In this document: positions 62,066-64,000 of the stretch, one piece after another
How the letters are laid out: every line of letters begins with the position of its first letter
Position numbering within the stretch: position 1 is the first letter of the stretch
Assembly (NCBI GenBank): GCA_050012175.1
Contig: JBEKHR010000002.1
Location: 62,001-126,000, forward strand
DNA length: 64,000 nucleotides
Reading direction: 5' to 3'
DNA from: CAVROP01 sp050012175
Lineage (GTDB): Bacteria; Acidobacteriota; Terriglobia; UBA7540
Made by a program: the position numbers and the translations under genes
The notes under the pieces: model-generated
Database searches by the model: none
Seen by the model: only the letters and a program-made list of their open reading frames with translations
What the model was told of the DNA's origin: nothing

Positions 62066-62743
62066 GTGCAAAGCCTCAGGATCATCTCGGCCATTTTCGC
62101 GAAGGACCTCCGGGTCGAATGGCGCAATCGGGAGACGTTGGCCTCGATGTGCGTCTTTGGCATCCTGGTCGTGTTCCTGTTTAACTTCGCTTTCGAACCT
62201 GCTCGTGAAGAGTCGCTGCGACTGCTTCCCGGCCTATTGTGGATTTCGTTTGCATTTGCCGGCGTGCTCTGTTTCAACCGGTGCTTCGCAGCCGAACGTG
62301 AGAATGCCTGCCTGGAAGGGATGACGCTTGCGCCGGTCGATCCCGGTTTGATTTATCTGGGGAAGATGCTTGCCAATTTGGTGTTCCTGGGCATCGCCGA
62401 GTCCGTCATCGTGTTCGCAGCCGGCCTCTGGTACAACTTCTCCTTTGTGCCTTCGCTCAGGTGGTTCGCTCTGATTACATTCTTGGGTACTGTGGGCTAC
62501 GTCGCGGTGGGCACAACGTTCGGGGCCATCGCCGCCAACACCCGCATGCGGGAGGTGATGTTGCCGGTGTTGCAGTTTCCCATTGCCGTCCCGGTTTTCA
62601 TCGCCGGTATCGAAGCTTCCACGGGAGCGCTCAAGGGCGATCCGCCCTCGCATTACATTGGCTGGATTAAGCTCGAGGCAGGCTTCGCCGTGGTTTTCAC
62701 CGTGCTGTCGTACCTGTTGTTTGAATATGTTTTGGAGGAATAG
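62066..62743 (+). CDS. ccmB: Heme exporter membrane protein CcmB
   Basis: The 225-residue protein has about six membrane helices and the CcmB opening IFAKDLRVEWRNRETLASMC, followed by FAFAGVLCFNRCFAAERENA and LEGMTLAPVDPGLIYLGKML. It is the membrane partner of CcmA. The start is GTG 62066. The downstream spacer to ccmC (62744-62883) is again a 7-nt array. Confidence 0.9.
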   Translation: MQSLRIISAIFAKDLRVEWRNRETLASMCVFGILVVFLFNFAFEPAREESLRLLPGLLWISFAFAGVLCFNRCFAAERENACLEGMTLAPVDPGLIYLGKMLANLVFLGIAESVIVFAAGLWYNFSFVPSLRWFALITFLGTVGYVAVGTTFGAIAANTRMREVMLPVLQFPIAVPVFIAGIEASTGALKGDPPSHYIGWIKLEAGFAVVFTVLSYLLFEYVLEE

Positions 62744-62880
62744 TCCGTTGTCAGTCGTCCGTTGTCAGTCGTCCGTTGTCCGTTGCTAGTGTTATGTCAC
62801 ATTGGCCACTGGGAACTGACGACCACTGACCACTGACAACTACTACTGACTACTGACAACTGACTACTGACAACTGACGT
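62744..62880. repeat. 7-nt repeat array between ccmB and ccmC
   Basis: CCGTTGTCAGTCGTCCGTTG is followed by its inverse words (ACTGACGACCACTGACCACT, ACTGACTACTGACAACTGAC). The whole spacer can fold back on itself, and its end leaves little room for a ribosome binding site before ccmC. Confidence 0.65.
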
Positions 62881-62883
62881 CTT

Positions 62884-63582
62884 ATGGGCAAAATCCTTTC
62901 TCCCGCAGTCCACCTTTTCGTAACGCTGGCCTGGATGATCGTGGCGTACTGGATGATTTTTCTCTATGCGCCACAGGAGCTCACCATGGGCGAGGTGCAA
63001 CGGATTTTCTACATCCATGCGCCCTCGGGATGGGTGGCAGGGACGGCATATTGCATCGTTTTCCTCGGCAGTGTGGTCTATCTCTGGAAACGCTCCCCGC
63101 TCGCCGATGACCTCGCCCATGCCGCGGGAGAGGTAGGATTCATCTTCTGTTCGTGTCTCCTCGTCACGGGCCCTTTGTGGGCGAAGCCGGTGTGGGGCAT
63201 CTGGTGGACGTGGGATGCCCGGCTGACTCTGACCTTCGTTCTTTGGCTGCTCTTTGTCTCCTACTTGATGTTGCGCAGCTACGTGTCGAGTCCAGGGCGC
63301 GCTGCAACACTTGCTGCCGTTGTGGGTATCATCGGATTTGTGGACGTTCCGATCGATTATATGGCGATCCGCTGGTGGCGGACGCAGCATCCTCAACCCG
63401 TGATTGCGGGCGGGGAGGGTTCCGGCCTGGACCCTCGTATGTTTCTGACTTTCATGGTTTGCGTGGGCGCCTTTCATTGCTTGTTTAGCTATCTTCTTAT
63501 CCAACGCCTTCGGCTGGCCAGAGCGCGGCGTGAATTGAGCGCGATTCGGCGAGCGCTGGCGATTCGGCCGTCTGAGGACTAA
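62884..63582 (+). CDS. ccmC: Heme handling protein CcmC
   Basis: The 232-residue protein has six membrane helices and the tryptophan-rich heme-binding motif WGIWWTWDARLT (104-115), flanked by conserved His residues (YIHAPSGW near 43-50 and RTQHPQPV). CcmC places heme onto CcmE in the periplasm. It is followed directly by ccmD. The later ccm genes (ccmE, ccmF, ccmH) are not in the window and would be expected beyond its end. Confidence 0.93.
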   Translation: MGKILSPAVHLFVTLAWMIVAYWMIFLYAPQELTMGEVQRIFYIHAPSGWVAGTAYCIVFLGSVVYLWKRSPLADDLAHAAGEVGFIFCSCLLVTGPLWAKPVWGIWWTWDARLTLTFVLWLLFVSYLMLRSYVSSPGRAATLAAVVGIIGFVDVPIDYMAIRWWRTQHPQPVIAGGEGSGLDPRMFLTFMVCVGAFHCLFSYLLIQRLRLARARRELSAIRRALAIRPSED

Positions 63583-63583
63583 C

Positions 63584-63745
63584 GTGGTCAACAAATACTT
63601 ACTTCTGGCTTTCTCTGCCCTCTGGGTGATCATCTTCCTTTATGCCTGGAGTCTCTCGCGGCGGCAGGCTCGCCTGGAGAAAGAGCTCGAGGAACTTAAG
63701 AACAAAGCGGGGAGAGGCCGCCCTTCCGATTCGCGACCCTCTTGA
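63584..63745 (+). CDS. ccmD: CcmD-like small membrane protein
   Basis: This 53-residue protein starts with GTG 63584, 1 bp after the ccmC stop. It has one membrane helix (KYLLLAFSALWVIIFLYAW) and a charged tail with RRQARLEKELEELK, as in CcmD-type proteins, which help release CcmE from CcmABC. It is too short for most gene finders. The position directly after ccmC is the expected one. Confidence 0.8.
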   Translation: MVNKYLLLAFSALWVIIFLYAWSLSRRQARLEKELEELKNKAGRGRPSDSRPS

Positions 63746-64000
63746 CCACCGGCTGCGTGCCACCAGTCATTCGTGCAGGCATGCCGGGAAGGAAATGCCC
63801 CATCTTCAGGCCGGGCCTGCCGGGGGCTAATGAGTGTGCGTGAAAACAGGCGAAGGCGCGTCGAGGCCCCGGCCGGGGGGATAAATCTTTGAAAACGCAA
63901 TGCCTGCCTGACCCGTCCCGATGTCTTTAACCCGAATTCGAAAGTTGGGAGCCGCCGGTCGAGCCGAATCAGTTGATTAGAGGCCCGTTTGACGCAGATA
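63746..64000. other. Window end after ccmD, no gene seen
   Basis: No start with a plausible product is visible in the last 255 bases on the plus strand. If the operon continues with ccmE, its start must lie beyond base 64000. Confidence 0.4.

Overview
The window looks like a chromosomal segment of a Gram-negative, GC-rich bacterium, most probably an Acidobacteriota member. Supporting signs are outer-membrane barrel and TolC-type proteins, a system-I cytochrome c maturation operon, a decaheme cytochrome/MtrB-PioB barrel pair, a gap-pgk-tpiA-secG glycolytic string, and many intergenic palindromes and 7-nt repeat arrays. This assignment is an inference from gene content; no rRNA is present. I recognise no transcription factor or two-component system anywhere in the 64 kb.

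Region 1 (1-9.2 kb, minus strand) is a multiheme cytochrome locus. In transcription order it encodes a decaheme DmsE/MtrA-type cytochrome, an MtrB/PioB-type barrel, a seven-heme and a five-heme cytochrome, a Tat-exported TIM-barrel protein, a PLP aminotransferase and a lipoprotein beta-propeller. It resembles an outer-membrane electron conduit without a recognisable surface cytochrome. Region 2 (9.2-10.4 kb) holds no gene that I can support.

Region 3 (10.4-17.9 kb, plus) is a copper/silver efflux locus: a small Cys-rich exported protein, CusC-, CusB- and CusA-like RND components, and a NosL-like membrane-anchored protein. It converges on an M61 peptidase gene. Region 4 (20.3-27.5 kb) carries an AhbD/NirJ-type radical SAM gene coupled to a DUF1858 gene, an unusual protein of tandem zinc ribbons built from an exact 285-bp repeat, murJ, an uncharacterised protein, a DnaQ-type exonuclease and an orphan antitoxin-like gene. 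Region 5 (27.8-35.0 kb, plus) holds a YncE-like propeller, a PepSY protein and a second RND tripartite pump.

Region 6 (35-44.7 kb) contains repeat-rich spacers, including a nested tandem repeat at 36.7-37.2 kb. It also contains the gap-pgk-(four-helix protein)-(unknown)-tpiA-secG string, tRNA-Leu(GAG), a beta-helix gene fragment, an ICMT-like methyltransferase and a membrane protein with a degenerate GGDEF domain.

Region 7 (44.7-59.4 kb) is a xylan and beta-glycoside utilisation locus: two GH3 enzymes, three GH10 xylanases, a GH116-like enzyme, a PfkB-type sugar kinase and a GPH-family symporter. The inner ~10.6 kb is flanked at both ends by 5'-truncated genes (a GPH symporter tail and a GH67 alpha-glucuronidase tail) whose stop codons are still coupled to the next intact gene, which suggests recombination. 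Region 8 (59.8-63.7 kb) is ccmA-ccmB-ccmC-ccmD preceded by a membrane-anchored carboxypeptidase-regulatory-like protein. It would supply the heme attachment needed by the region 1 cytochromes.
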